Shown: piece after piece, positions 43,220 to 55,345 of the stretch
How positions within the stretch are numbered: position 1 is the stretch's first letter
Layout: every line of letters starts with the position of its first letter
NCBI GenBank assembly: GCA_019054805.1
Contig: JAHQIY010000003.1
Coordinates: 9,548,001-9,612,000 of the forward strand
DNA: 64,000 nucleotides
Source of the DNA: Brachionus manjavacas
Lineage: Eukaryota > Rotifera > Eurotatoria > Ploima > Brachionidae
Direction: 5' to 3'
Position numbers and translations under genes: made by a program
Notes under the pieces: generated by a model
The model's input: the letters and a program-made list of their open reading frames with translations, nothing else
Database searches by the model: none
Told to the model about the DNA's origin: nothing

Positions 43220-43886
43220 GTTTTGAAAATTGTCGATTAATTTTTTTTTCTAGGATTACTAATAAAAAATTAATTATTTAATTTTGATTTATCTTTTAGA
43301 TGTTAGAAAATGTGATCGAATCTTACATCATAGGTTTTCAAATAGAAATTTCTTTGCAGAATCTTTAATCATTTATTGATCAATATTTTAATTATCCTTA
43401 AGAACTTAAAAAAAAAACATTGTATCATGTTTTTCATTTTATTTTTCACATAACTTAACTAACAGAACAGTATGAATCATGTGACTCAAATCAAGTCTTT
43501 TTTTAACTTAACAAATCTACCCTTCCCTTTGGGCCGAAAGGTACGACTAAGCTCCGTTCCAAACTGCCTGGGTTTCTCCCAAACTATATTTCTAATAGAA
43601 TAAATAAAAAATTTATTGATCAAAAGTGAATAAAGAAAAATCAATCCTTAGGAGTAAATGATAATTATCGTGCGATAACTGATAATCAATCAATATCAAG
43701 GACTAGTAAAAATAGAATCAATTTTTGGGTTTTTTAAAAATTAATCGAAAATTCAAAGTGGAATAATGAAATGGAAACCATTATTTGCAATAAAAACCAT
43801 AAATCCAAAGGTCAATATTAATGAACTAAAAATAATCATTAAGCTATTTATTCTTAATCTCAATTCTTTAGTTTTGATTTTTTGCC
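43220..43886. repeat. 666-bp repeat, copy 2
   Basis: Near-identical to 5784-6449 in the same orientation. It ends in gattttttgcc and is directly followed by a GC-richer open frame, unlike copy 1. Confidence 0.75.
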
Positions 43887-44275
43887 CAGAACACCTGGGC
43901 TAGATCAGCCATCACCCTTTCCTAATGCCACCACCAATCCCGTCCAACCTCCTTCATCTCCTGGCGATAACATGTCAGTCCGTTTTAGGCCCATAGCGTT
44001 ATCAGAGAAATCCCCAGGTAAGATAGACGTGGACGCTTATTTTGCTCCACCTACAAGTATACAGCAATTCAACGCTGAATTTCCTGTCCCTAAATCCCTG
44101 TATTCTAAACTTAAACAGGGACAAAGAATCTGGACAAAAGTGGGATGTGCTCGAACAAAGGGTGTTCAGCACAAAATAAAAGCCAAGGATTCTGACAGAG
44201 ACCTAGTAATAGCTTCCCTCCTTAGAGCTAACATCATTGAAAAGGCCCCCCATAAGAAGATCCCTATTTATATGA
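43882..44275 (+). pseudogene. Unidentified GC-richer open frame, truncated
   Basis: Stop-free from 43882 with no ATG until 43970. It encodes a Pro/Asn/Ser-rich start, then P-S-L-Y-S-K-L... like segments (here P-K-S-L-Y-S-K-L-K-Q-G-Q-R-I-W) and a basic region ending I-I-E-K-A-P-H-K-K-I-P. Base composition is much richer in G and C than its neighbours. It is cut at 44276, where block B begins; the frame runs on into unrelated sequence to 44319. Its position beside the 666-bp repeat suggests a gag-like protein of an unidentified retroelement, but no diagnostic motif is visible. Confidence 0.4.
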
Positions 44276-44299
44276 TAGTTTTTGCATGTTTGTTCCAGA

Positions 44300-45145
44300 G
44301 GCACTATATCTTTTCATAGTGAATCTTTTCATAGTGTGTTTAAATTTTCAAAGTGAAAGTCAATTTCATAGTCACTATCGTTTCATAGTGAATTTTTTCA
44401 TAGTGTATTATTTCATAGTGTATTTTTATTTGATGTATACATCGAAACTATAGTTTTTCATAGTTTGTCATTAAAAAAAAAAAATTTAAGAATGATAAAA
44501 AATTTACTTAATGAAAATAAAGCGATTAATACTCCTAGGCGATTAAGAAGTGGAACTATTTTAAGTAAAATTTCATCTGTAGTTTCTGAAATAAATAATA
44601 CTAATGTTGAAACATGTAAGGCTACTACAAGTAAAAATTCTGAGGTTGATGAAATATTTGAATGCGTTGATGATGATAATAAGTTAGTAGAGCAATTTAG
44701 ACTCGAACAAAAAAATACTGACATTTTATATACTCAGTTAATGGCAGGAGATCAATATGAGAAAACTTTTAATTCTAAATTAAAAGAAAAATAGATCAAA
44801 AATATTGTCGACAGATCATATTGTATATCAAATGATTCAAGCATATTAGAATATCTAGACTCGCTAAGTGCTGTAGTTTAAATTTTTTTTGACACAACTC
44901 TTTTTTTTGACATTTTATTTAACGAAAATTATATCTTATTATCAATTATTTAATAAATTAGCTTTTTTTTCTTCTTAATTAATTTTTACATAAACGTGTT
45001 TTACGGACACTATGAAAAAAAAACACTATGAATAAATCACACTATGAAATGAATAATCACTATTAAATGATATACACTATGAAATCATCTCTCACTATGA
45101 AATATATGCACTATGAAAAAACTCACTATGAAATGATAAAGTCCC
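44300..45145. mobile_element. 846-bp DNA transposon with inverted clusters of TTTCATAGTG
   Basis: Flanked by an 8-bp target duplication gttccaga (44292-44299 and 45146-45153); block A shows the empty site at 11253-11260. Termini GGCACTATATC and (other strand) GGGACTTTATC are inverted repeats. Behind the left end are about eight copies of TTTCATAGTG or one-base variants (44313-44465); before the right end about eight of the inverse CACTATGAAA (45009-45135). A 100-codon frame lies in the middle. An 8-bp duplication and GG starts would suit MULE, hAT or Merlin-like transposition; I cannot choose with certainty. Confidence 0.85.
44492..44794 (+). CDS. Small basic/acidic protein inside the 846-bp transposon
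   Basis: From ATG 44492 a 100-residue frame: a basic N-terminus with T-P-R-R-L-R-S-G, a Ser/Thr/Asn-rich middle and an acidic, helical C-terminus (D-E-I-F-E-C-V-D-D-D-N-K). It has no transposase motif and no recognised family. It lies in the middle of the element, between the two motif clusters. It may be a remnant of a longer element gene, a captured host exon or chance, since AT-rich DNA yields such frames. Confidence 0.4.
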   Translation: MIKNLLNENKAINTPRRLRSGTILSKISSVVSEINNTNVETCKATTSKNSEVDEIFECVDDDNKLVEQFRLEQKNTDILYTQLMAGDQYEKTFNSKLKEK

Positions 45146-45153
45146 GTTCCAGA

Positions 45154-46005
45154 TACACGAGATAGAGTGAAAAAACTATAGACTAAAATGGAACCTATAA
45201 ATGCGTTTTATATTCCTGATAGTGTTTTTTTACTTAATTTCCTAGATTTTTGGGAAAGAATCTTAACTAGATTCACACTATCTGGAATGGGTAAGCTCAA
45301 CTAAGGAGTTAAAGCACAGATTTTGGTCAAATTTTGCTCCATGAAAGACCGGAGAGTCTGTGTATGGAATTTTCTTGCCAAAAAGTTTTAGTATTAGCTT
45401 ATTGCTAAGACGACCCAGACCTGACCCAAGCCTAGGCCTCATCTCAAAGTTAAATTCCTTAATTGCTTTTTTGAAGTCAAGATTAAAATTTGAACCATTT
45501 ACTGTATTATGATGCTCAAAATGATATATCTGCTTGAATTGGGATTTAATCACTGAACATATCAAAATCTTTTAGAACTTTGAAGTTAGGTATCTTATCT
45601 GATAGTAATGAAGATATAAGAAAAATATTAAGAATTTTAAGAAAGTCAATTTTAAATTTGTTTTATGTTGGTGTTCGATCATTTATTACCGAAAAATTGA
45701 GCTTGCTAAGAGTTTTCTCTAAAATAAGACCATTTTCATTTTCCCCAAAGCACCCTAGATTTTGAGCTTTCGCATTAAGGTTTCCCCCGAGCATAATATT
45801 TCCACATCGTTTTGAAATGTCTAGGAAAAGTTCAAAAGAGCGTTATTTGGTGGATTATAAATACTATGGACAGAAATATGTGTATAATATAAGATTTTTT
45901 TGATACTAAGTAGTTCTTGACAAAATTTTTAAAATGAATTATCTTGCTTGAACCTAATTCCGTCTTTAATTAAAAAAGTTTCTCCTCCTCCATTATTATT
46001 TCTGG
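45154..46005 (-). pseudogene. Antisense LINE fragment, block B copy
   Basis: Same fragment as at 11066-12105: endonuclease pieces around 45780 and 45550 and the linker frame 45565-45278 on the minus strand, with the RT thumb lost because the block begins at 44276. Several frameshifts are shared with the block A copy. Confidence 0.7.
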
Positions 46006-46039
46006 CCTTTAAAATTGAGTTATGGTTTTATCTTTATTT

Positions 46040-48435
46040 TCACAATTATCAGTTCATAACAAAACCACGCTACAAGTATGGAGGAGGAGTAGCTATTTTA
46101 ATTATTTATTTATTTTTTATCTGTACCGAGCTAATGCTCCTTCAGAATATTTTAATGGGAATATTATTTCAGCACTTTTCTGATTAGCACAATGAAAAAA
46201 ACATTCAACACAATTCGATTTCTTCTAAGCGCAAAAAATTGTATTTAAAAAAAAAAAAAACATTTAACACAAAAAATTGTGCTTGAAAATAATTCTTAAA
46301 AGAAATTTTTTTTCAACACAAAAATATTTATAATAATATAAGTTTTAAATCTTGTTTTTTATTTAATGATAATAAAGTATATTTCGAAGCTTAAAAAAAG
46401 ATATTAAAAAAAACTAGTCTCTAGAAAACCATTTTTCCGCATTTTATGTTCTACCTCTTTTAGGTTTATTGACAAATTGGTCCTTTTTTTTAAACAGTTC
46501 TTTTAATGCCAATAAATGTGCACAATATCCTTATTCAGTGAAAAACTTGCAAGAACATTTCTTACTGTTAAGGTTAACTTTAGTTAAATGCATTTCTTCA
46601 TTTTTAATTTTTGTGCTAAAAGTTTTTTTTTTTAATTTTAATTTTTGTGTTGAGAAGAAATCATTTTGTGCTGAGCGTTTTGGAATTGGGTTGAATGGTT
46701 ATTTTTTTGTGTTGAAAAGGTAGACCCTATTTTAAATAAGAAAGGAATTGAATTTATACAAGATTTTTCTTATGAGGAATTCAATTCCGAAGTCCTTTGT
46801 ATAAAACTAAATTTAGGAAAGAATTACGAACTAGTTGTATTTAGTCTTTATAATCCACCCAATGTGCTTCTGAACTTTGAGATTTTTAAAACAGTTAATA
46901 AAAAATGTAGAAACTACATCTTAGGTGGTGATTTAAACGCTAGAACAAAGCAAATAGGCTGCGTAAGGGAAAATGAAAACGGTTTAATGTTGGAAATAAT
47001 AATCAATGAGTTAGACTTTTGAGTAGTCAATGATAAGCGCCCTGCTTTCAGTATTTTTAATAAGAATTACTTTGAAATTCTTGATCTTTTTTTAGTTTCA
47101 TTTTCATTAATTGACAAAATTACCGACTTCAATGTAATAGTCAAGACATGACTAATGACATGACTAATGGCCATTTCCCAATTGAAGCTACAATTTCGAT
47201 GGTCTATCAACAGCAAAAAAATTTAACTTTAAAAAAGCGAACTGGCAATTATTTAGCAAGATTTTAAATTCTCAAATAGCTATTATCCCTAAAAGTTCAT
47301 CACTATAGATCAACTAAATGATAAAATTACAGAAAAAATCATTTCTGCTTCTCATAAAATCATTCCTTATCTTTCTCAGAAAATCTACAAAACCGGTCTT
47401 CCCCCGAACATTGTTATTCTGATAAAAGAACGTAGAAAAGTAAGAAGAAACTTCCAAAAAACTCGTTGTCAAAAGCTCAAGCAAAAATTTAATCAACTTA
47501 CATTTGAGTTAAAGGCCTCTTAAAAAAAAATTCTGGAATCAAAAATTGGTTTGATTTTATCAAGAAGATGGTAAAAAAAACCCACTTACAAGTAGACCAT
47601 TTTGGAAAAAGATAAATAAATTTAGAAAAAAAAAAGCATCAAATTTTAATCCAAAATTTGATTTCAAGTGACAAGGAACTCAAAACTAATGAAGAAAAGG
47701 GAAAATGCTTCGAAGAACTATTATCTTCAATATTTAGTCATAATTCTGATTTAATTGATACAAAGAAAGATTTTGAAATACTTTATTTTAACTCTGAATT
47801 CTTTAGAAATTATGATCAGTGTAATTTTAATGATCCAATTTGCTAAAGTGACAAATTGATGTTTTTTTAATTATTTTTAGAGAAGGTAAGTTCCCGAAAG
47901 CGTGGAAAACTTCCAACACTACTATGATTCAAAAAAAGGTTCAAATTTACAATTAATTAAATTAATTTAATTAAATTATGGACCAATTAATAAAAAGAGT
48001 TGTTTAAGAAAGTTACTGGAACGAATAGTTTATTCAGGGTTATACAATTTTTTGGAACAAAATTCACTCCTTATCCAGGAGCAATCTGGATTTAGGAAAC
48101 ACCGGCGAACATCAGATAATCTTTTCTTTTTAATTAAAAAAATTGTGGAGTCATTTAATAGAAAAAAAAGAGTTTGCTGCCTGTTTTTTTATATATCCAA
48201 AGCCTTTGATAGGGTTTGGCATGAAGATTTACTTTTTTAATTGATAAAAATGAATTCACGTCATTACTTGACTAACTGGATTAGATCCTTTTTAGATAAT
48301 AGAACATTTAAGGGAAATGTGAATGACCACTTGAGCGACGAATATCAAAAAACTGCAGGTGTTTCTCAGGGCTCAGTAATTAGTCCTCTTTTATTTAGTA
48401 TATATACTAATGACATCCCCAAAAGAAACTGTTAA
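46040..48435 (+). pseudogene. Sense LINE fragment, block B copy
   Basis: Matches 12140-14514. Here the RT piece is uninterrupted at its 3' side: Q-S-G-F-R-K-H-R, then S-K-A-F-D-R-V-W-H (48200-48228) and, in the next frame, S-Q-G-S-V-I-S-P-L-L followed by T-N-D-I-P-K-R-N and a stop at 48433-48435. The catalytic Y/F-A-D-D motif is absent, so the truncation pre-dates the Gypsy insertion in block A. Confidence 0.75.
46105..46726. mobile_element. Insertion with inverted CAACACAA clusters, block B copy
   Basis: 622 bp, same position and structure as 12207-12832, bounded by ctattttaatta (46093-46104) and ctattttaaata (46727-46738). Confidence 0.65.
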
Positions 48436-49225
48436 ACTTGGGCTTTTTTTGAAAAATTTCTGAGATGAATTTTTTTGGGAAAATAAAAAAATCATTTTCT
48501 AGTAGAAAATTTTAGGCTCTTTCGGGTCACAAGTGATTTTAACATGTTTAATATTCTTGTGGTGAATGTTTATGCATTTTACCACAGTATGCTTTGGCAA
48601 ATAAATGAAACTTTTGAGCCCATCCATGCATCCATTCACATATTTAGATTACGAATTTGAGGTTGAAAATCAAATCCTATGATAGCGTGGACGTTTTGCA
48701 TTCCCTAAACCTTATAAATAAAATTTTTACATATTTTAATGGAAAAGGGTTTGAAATAGGCTCGCACTGTTCAGTTTAGCCCTGGAAAAGTTCAAAATTA
48801 TTTAATTTAGTAAAAAAACAATTTTTGAAGAAATAAATAATAAAATTAATTAACTAAAAAACATCTGAATTTAGGAACTATGACGAAACAAAGAATTTGA
48901 TTTTTCATAAATCTTTTGAAGGAAATCAAGCTGTCGGAAAGAAATTTTATTAAGTTTAAATTAATTAATTAAAATTGAATTTTGTTTTGTCAAGAGAGCG
49001 ATAAAGGCAGCTAAAAATTTTAATCATAAATATTGAAGCGAGTGATTTATGGCTTAAAAATATAATAACAAATGGTAGTTTATTTCTTTTTATGAATTTT
49101 TTTAATTCTTTCTTAATTAGAAAATATTTTTTTTTAATTTAATTTCGAATAGGAAAATATTGAAATAAGATTTGGAAATATTTTGAGAATCAACAGCCCT
49201 TTTTAAATTTTTACTACTGTTTGGT

Positions 49226-52200
49226 ACTAAAATATTAATTTCAAGAGAAATTTAATTTTAATCTGTTTTGCCTTTGTGCTCTTTGCTTTTCTTGGCATTT
49301 AAAATTGTTTTTAAATGACATCTATTATAAAAGCGAAGTGCTACTATCATAAATGTCTTTTTTAGCAAGAATTTATCGCAAGCATTGCTTTAGCTTTCTA
49401 AAAAAATAAATGCAACAATTATTTGTATCTAAAATAAATTTTATAAGTACAAAAAGGAAAAAAAATAATATCAGATTTTTTTGTTTTTAAGGTTGAAAAA
49501 ATCAGATTAAATAATTCAGAAATTATTCTAATATTCGATGGATTATTAAATTTATTAATTTATATTATAATATTGTTTTTTCTGTAATTTTGACTGATAT
49601 TAATTATATTTCAAACAAAAATTTTATAATGTGAAAATTGAAAATATTCAAAAATTAGTAAATCAAAAAAATTTTCAAAATTTGTTCAAAATCCCTGAAA
49701 ATTCAGAGCAAAATATTAAAATTATTGAGACTCATTTCATTAATAAAAAAAAAACTTAAATTTTAATCAACTTTATTTATTCATTTCAATGAACGCCTTA
49801 AAGACGATGTAAAAAATAAAAATTTAAAGAAAAAGAAAAAAATGAGACAAAATGGAAAAAAAGACAAATTTTAAGTGATTTCTAAATGAAAATAAAAAAT
49901 TCAAAATGTATAAAATATTTAAAATAAATAATATCTTTCTGATTACAAATTAAATCACTAGCTTGTAAATATAATTTAAATATACTTAAAGAATTAAAAA
50001 AATTTTAAATTGATATTTTCTTATTTTGAAAAATAAATTTCTGAAATAGAATTCATCACATTCAAAAAATTAATGTTTAACTTTAAAATAAAAAATTCGA
50101 TAATAAATAAAGCATACATCTGAAGAGGATTTTATTTTTTTTATATTGTTCTGTATTTAATTAAAATAATCATTTAGGAAAATTTATAACTTGAATTTAG
50201 CATAAAATAATGAAAGGTCTTTATTTAATAGAATTTTATGATTGCTAGTTTTTTTTCATCACTAATGGCAAAATTTCTGATATTACGCCAAAATCTGCTC
50301 TTATTTTAGCAAAAAAATTTTTAAAGGGTTTGTAGCAAAATTTTGCTCGAAATTTTCAGCAAAATATTTTACTATAGAATTACAACTATCAAGAGCAATA
50401 ATCATAAATTATAAAATAATTTATTGATTTGTTTAGCTAGTATAAGTCAACTTAGTGTAACCAATATCATAAAGGTGTTTCTTGTAAAAATAAAACAAAT
50501 CGTTTTAATTTTATAAAGTTTTTTTAATTATTTTTGGTAAAAAATCAAATTATTCATTTTCTCTTCGGGCATAAAGAATCGATTTGTTAATTTTGAGTAA
50601 AGATTGCAAAATTTAATTTTTTCATTTAATTTTTCGATAAACACATTGAAAAAAAAATTTAATTTTTTTCAATTTTTACGAAAAAAAGACTACTAAGTGG
50701 TGGTTGAAATTTTTATTTTAATTTTTTTTCTGTAAATGAGTAAAAAATCAAAATCAATACTAAAGGATTTTTTGTTGACGAGAAAGTCAGGTTAAATATT
50801 TGTAGAAAATAAATTAATCAAAAAATAATATTTGGCTTTTTTATTTTTTACAATTATTTCATAATTAATCGCAGCTTAACAACTCAAATGTGAGCTTAAA
50901 TAGGAATATAATTGTAAAAATTAATAGCTCAAAAATATGAAAAAATGTATTTCTTTGAATCAATTTACATCAATATTTTTGATATAGTCAATTTATAGAA
51001 CAAGAGAAGGAAATGAAAATAAATTTTAGAAAAAACCACTTGCCAAAAAATGAAGCTTTGTTATTTATATTGCATAGCTTGTTTTCATAACTTTTCTCAG
51101 CTTGAAAAAGCTTTTGTTCAAAATCAATTCAATATTAATCAATCATTATGATAATAGAATTTTATTAGACGAATTTTCAAATGAAGGAAAAAATCTAAAC
51201 TAGTCAAATATGCTCAAATATTCAAAACTGCGTAGCGCACTTCTCTAATGTTGACTTAATGCACTTAAGGCTTCAATTTTCCTTTATTCTTATCCAACTA
51301 GGGAATACGCTATTTTAGATTTGGTAAAGAAAAACATCTCAAATTTGTAAACCAAAGCCAAGATCAGGTTTTTCGCTTTATTTCATTTACTAAGCTAAAA
51401 AATAGACCAATTTTTCTTAAATCCATTGGGAACGAGCTATTCTTGAAATAATAAAGCTGTTTATAGTTTCAGAATATTTAGATCTAAAATTCTTTATTTA
51501 AATTAACTCGTAGCTTTTTTTTTAATTTGAAAAAAAATTTGGATATGAAATCCAAGGCAGTTCCAAGCCTTCTTTCCATCCTCTTATTTGGAAAAAGTAA
51601 AGATAAATTAAAATAAATGCAGAAAATGGAATAATTAAATAAAGTAATATTTTAAATTTAAAAAGGATTTAAAAAAAAGTGGCTAGTAGAGTTAGAATTT
51701 TGGCATGGTTCGATCTTTTTTTGTTTGTAATAAAGTCGCTTTTTTCCTTGGCAATTAGCTCGTGATCACGTGCTATTTTAATAGATAAGGAATTGGCTCT
51801 GTAGTCGATTTTTTGATTTATATTCATTTTAATGGAAAAAACTTTGTAATCTTGAGAATTTGTTCTGGAAATCTTGAGGTCTTGTTTTAATCTTTGAGTA
51901 ACACATTGAAGAATAACAATTTAATTAACTCTTAGCTGATTAGATGTAAATTTAATATTCTTGCTTTGATTAAAGTAGTTTCAAAAATTTCAAGAAAAAG
52001 ATAAAAAATTATATTCTTAAAGGATTTCGAATGTGTGCATTCATTCCAAGTTCAAGTTTATTTTAATTACAGAATTGGTGGCTCGTGGTAGTAGCATCAA
52101 AATTATCAAAAATTAGATTCAATTCCATCAAGTTTCTGTTTATTAAATTTTGTATTTATAAAGATTTTATGAATTCAAGATTTATAAGCTCATCTAAAAA

Positions 52201-53489
52201 ATAGTAATTATGGATGTTAATTCTGATTAAAATCAGAAAATAAAATAGATGGATGAATTATGACGCTGCAATAATTCAAGTCTTCATTAAAAAAAAAAGC
52301 GAATTTTGTTCAAGTGCTCTTTTAATGCAAGAAGTGTTGAGAAAAATTTGGAAAATAAAAATTTTATTCATCAATTGTAAAAGTTTTTGTTTAAAGATTA
52401 CAAAATTATGGTATTAAAACGATTCATAGCACAGCAAATCATTGCAAGATGAAATTTTGCATAGCAAGGTAAATTTTTGGAATGACCCTTACTTTTCTTT
52501 AAAACTTTCCTATAAAAGTTTTCTCAAAATAATTCAAAATCGGCTCAAAATTTGCTTTGCTTTTTTTTTATTAAATTAAACCCCTTACATCCTCTAATTT
52601 GGCAAAAGCTAAATCACGAAACGATTTTTCCAAATCAAAATCAATTTTTTTTTAATTATTTTTTTGACTAACTTGGACATTGGACCTGACAGGAGCAGAG
52701 TGTGATGAAAGGTTTATAATTTTTCTATATTTAAATTTTTTAAACTAAGTGACTCATTAAGGTTTTCTTTCAAAAAATTACTATTCATACTCTAAAGATA
52801 AAATAGAAAAAAAAACTTTAATTTTTTGCGGAATTTTGTCTTGAAAAGTCTGAAAATAGCTTGCTATGAAACGTTACAGAGCCAAAATTATATGATTCTA
52901 AGCTGTTTTAATGTGCACGAACAAAAGCTTAATTTTAAAATAAGTAAAATTTTCCTAATTCCTTTATACGAGTCTAAATATAATTAATTCAATTATTTCA
53001 AACAATTTCCATTTTTATTCACGGAATTCTATAATATTTGAATTCTAAATGTTGACCAGTCTCTTTAGAATAACTAGTTAATTTTGTCAAAAATCAATTA
53101 GATAAAGATAAATTATTTCTCGACAAACACTAAAGTATTATGTAAAGAAGGATATATTTTAAATGTAAACAAATAAGAGATATAAATAAAAATGATGCAA
53201 ACAAGAAGGAATTGTGTAATGAAAGCTGAATAAGTTAATAAGACCTAGAATTTGGATTAAAATGTTCTAAAAATGAACTGGCTGCTAATTGATTTATTAA
53301 AAGATCCCAAAATGAAGGTTTCTTAGGCAATTCACAGCCAATTTATCAGGCAATTTGTCTAATTCTTACTTAAATTAAAGGAAATTTATTTAATTTTTTA
53401 TTAATTTAGAAATTATTCAAAAATATAGACTAACTTTTTGTTTTTTAATAAAAGGAAGAATAAAAAATATTCTAAATTGTATTTTTTCC
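49226..53489. other. Long AT-rich gene-free region
   Basis: Apart from inverted repeat X at 50621-50766, no gene, terminal repeat or family motif was recognised in about 4.2 kb. No frame above 60 codons lies here, except one that straddles the RTE fragment boundary and is a shadow of it. Confidence 0.45.
50621..50766 (-). repeat. Short dispersed repeat X, inverted copy 2
   Basis: Inverted match of 20669-20808 with small indels, ending at actaaagg. No terminal structure or frame is seen. Confidence 0.75.
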
Positions 53490-54475
53490 TTATTCACTCC
53501 TTGTGGAACATAGGGTCATTGCTTTTGATTTCCACTCAAGTCGATCTTTTGCCTTTATCCTTGCTTCTTCATGCCATTCCCATTTCGATGAGCTTTTTCG
53601 TGATTGTTGACCTCCATGTTACTGCTGGTCGTCCTACCTTACGTCACCCTTGAGGTGTCCATTGAAGGGCTCTTTGGTATTCGTGTTTCTTTCATTCTAA
53701 GTACATGCCCAAGCCATCGCAGTTTTTTGTTCTCAATGCATTGACTTAATGGCTCTGAATTTGTTCTTCTGTATAGGTCAGTATTTGACAGTGTCTCACG
53801 CCAGTTTATTCCGAGGATCCTTCGCAGTGTTCCAGTGTGAAAAATGTTCAAACTTTGTTCTGTGATGTTCCGAAGAACAAAAGCCTATCAATATCCTTTT
53901 TGTGATTCTAGCGTCAGCTTTCAACTTTTCAAACCTGGGACTTTGCTTTTCTTCAGAGCCTTTATCGCAGCTTCTATTTCTTTCCGTCAATATCGAGGTC
54001 AGGGCTAGCTGGTTCAGGTTGTAAAGACTTTTGAGGTTCTGGTCTATTTAAGCTTCTCTAAAGTGCTCAACCCATCTTTGTCCTTGCTCTTTTTCAGTTG
54101 TAGGATACGATCTTCTTTGTCTTTCACTAATGTTACGTTGTTAATTGTTCTTCACTGTGAGGATCCACATATCGCATTTGTGGATCCTCACGGTGAAGAA
54201 CTGGCTTCTTCCACTTCACTAGTACACTGGTTTATTAAGCTTCTCTTATCAAGACTGGCTCCTTTCTTCACAAGCGTGTCCTTTAGTTCAAATAAGTTTC
54301 CAAATTCTTGCGGATGCGATTCGATTTTGCTTGAAGCATTTTCGCTTTGATTTCCCCTCTGTCCATGTCCATGTCACATCGGCCATCCATCTCTTTCTTT
54401 TGCATTTTACAAATCCCAGAACCTCTTCTGTTGTTTTGCAATAGGCGTCCCGAATTTCTAACAATTTAATTGTAT
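53490..54475 (-). pseudogene. RTE-type LINE fragment, RT core deleted
   Basis: On the minus strand from 54475: R-D-A-Y-C-K-T-T-E-E-V-L-G and K-R-W-M of the endonuclease-RT linker, then I-E-A-A-I-K-A-L-K-K-S-K-V-P-G at the start of RT, then a jump to the C-terminal part: H-T-G-T-L-R-R-I-L-G-I-N-W, L-R-W-L-G-H-V-L-R-M, R-A-L-Q-W-T-P-Q-G, V-T-W-R-S-T and L-C-S-T-R-S-E, stopping at 53490-53492. The RT palm with its catalytic aspartates is missing. Several frameshifts are present. A 23-bp inverted pair around ggatccaca (54147-54169/54179-54201) sits inside. Confidence 0.8.
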
Positions 54476-55345
54476 TTGACCAGCATGAATTATTAAATTT
54501 TAAGTTTTATTTTAACTGAATTTTTCATTTGAATTTGTTTTAGTTTAATGAGATATTTAGTCAAAATAACCCAAAAATAAGGAGATGAAATATGCTTTTT
54601 TATTTTTTGGATCGTAATTGGACTTGTAAAATTCATCCAATTTTTGCGTGACAAAAAAGTAACGTGTCAATTAATAAATTTTAAATATTAAATTAAAGAA
54701 AATTTAATGACACATGATTTTAGATATAATTATACATCCGAAAAGATTGATTATTTCAAAGTAATTAAAATTGTGCATAGAAGATAGATAGATTTTTTTT
54801 TTAATTATACCATTAAAATAAAAGTAATAAAGATTAGAAAGTGGTTGTTGAAATTCTTTTTTTATTTTAATTAAAATAAGGTATGATCTTTCATAATGGA
54901 TAAAAATATAAATTATTGAAACCTTTTTTACCATTTATTTTATTTTATAATATTGGAATCAATCGTTCCTAGTTTAATTCTTAAACTTAATAAAATAGCA
55001 TAATTAGCACTTATCTGATGAATATTAATTTGGGATGATTGAAATTGTAAATTTTAGAAAAAAAAATTTAATGACTTTTTTTCTGAAAATTTTAAATTGG
55101 CTTTGTTAATTATTTAAGCTCTTATTAATTAATCTTTAAAATAAAATTCACTGGGAACTTGCTCAGTGCAGCTTCGAATGGTTTAAGCCTTCTTTTGCGC
55201 TTTCCTGATTGCAATTACTTTTGAAAACAGATTAATCAGTTATGTTTTTATTAAAATTACCAGACAGAATGGAGATTTTCAAGAAAGTAATGAATGAAAA
55301 AATATAGAAGAAACGAAATGAGATGCATTTTAAGATATTTAAATC
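54476..55345. other. AT-rich spacer
   Basis: No feature recognised; a minus-strand frame of 76 codons at 54704-54934 is low-complexity and has no family signature. Confidence 0.4.

Larger units (their letters stand above)
44276..49225. repeat. Block B: composite repeat, second copy
   Basis: Same orientation and content as block A (11237-20668): truncated antisense LINE fragment, 0.62-kb insert, sense LINE fragment and non-coding tail. It lacks the Gypsy element and the pogo-like MITE and so shows both empty target sites, but carries the 846-bp element at 44300. The last part (48435-49225) has no recognisable coding. Confidence 0.9.
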
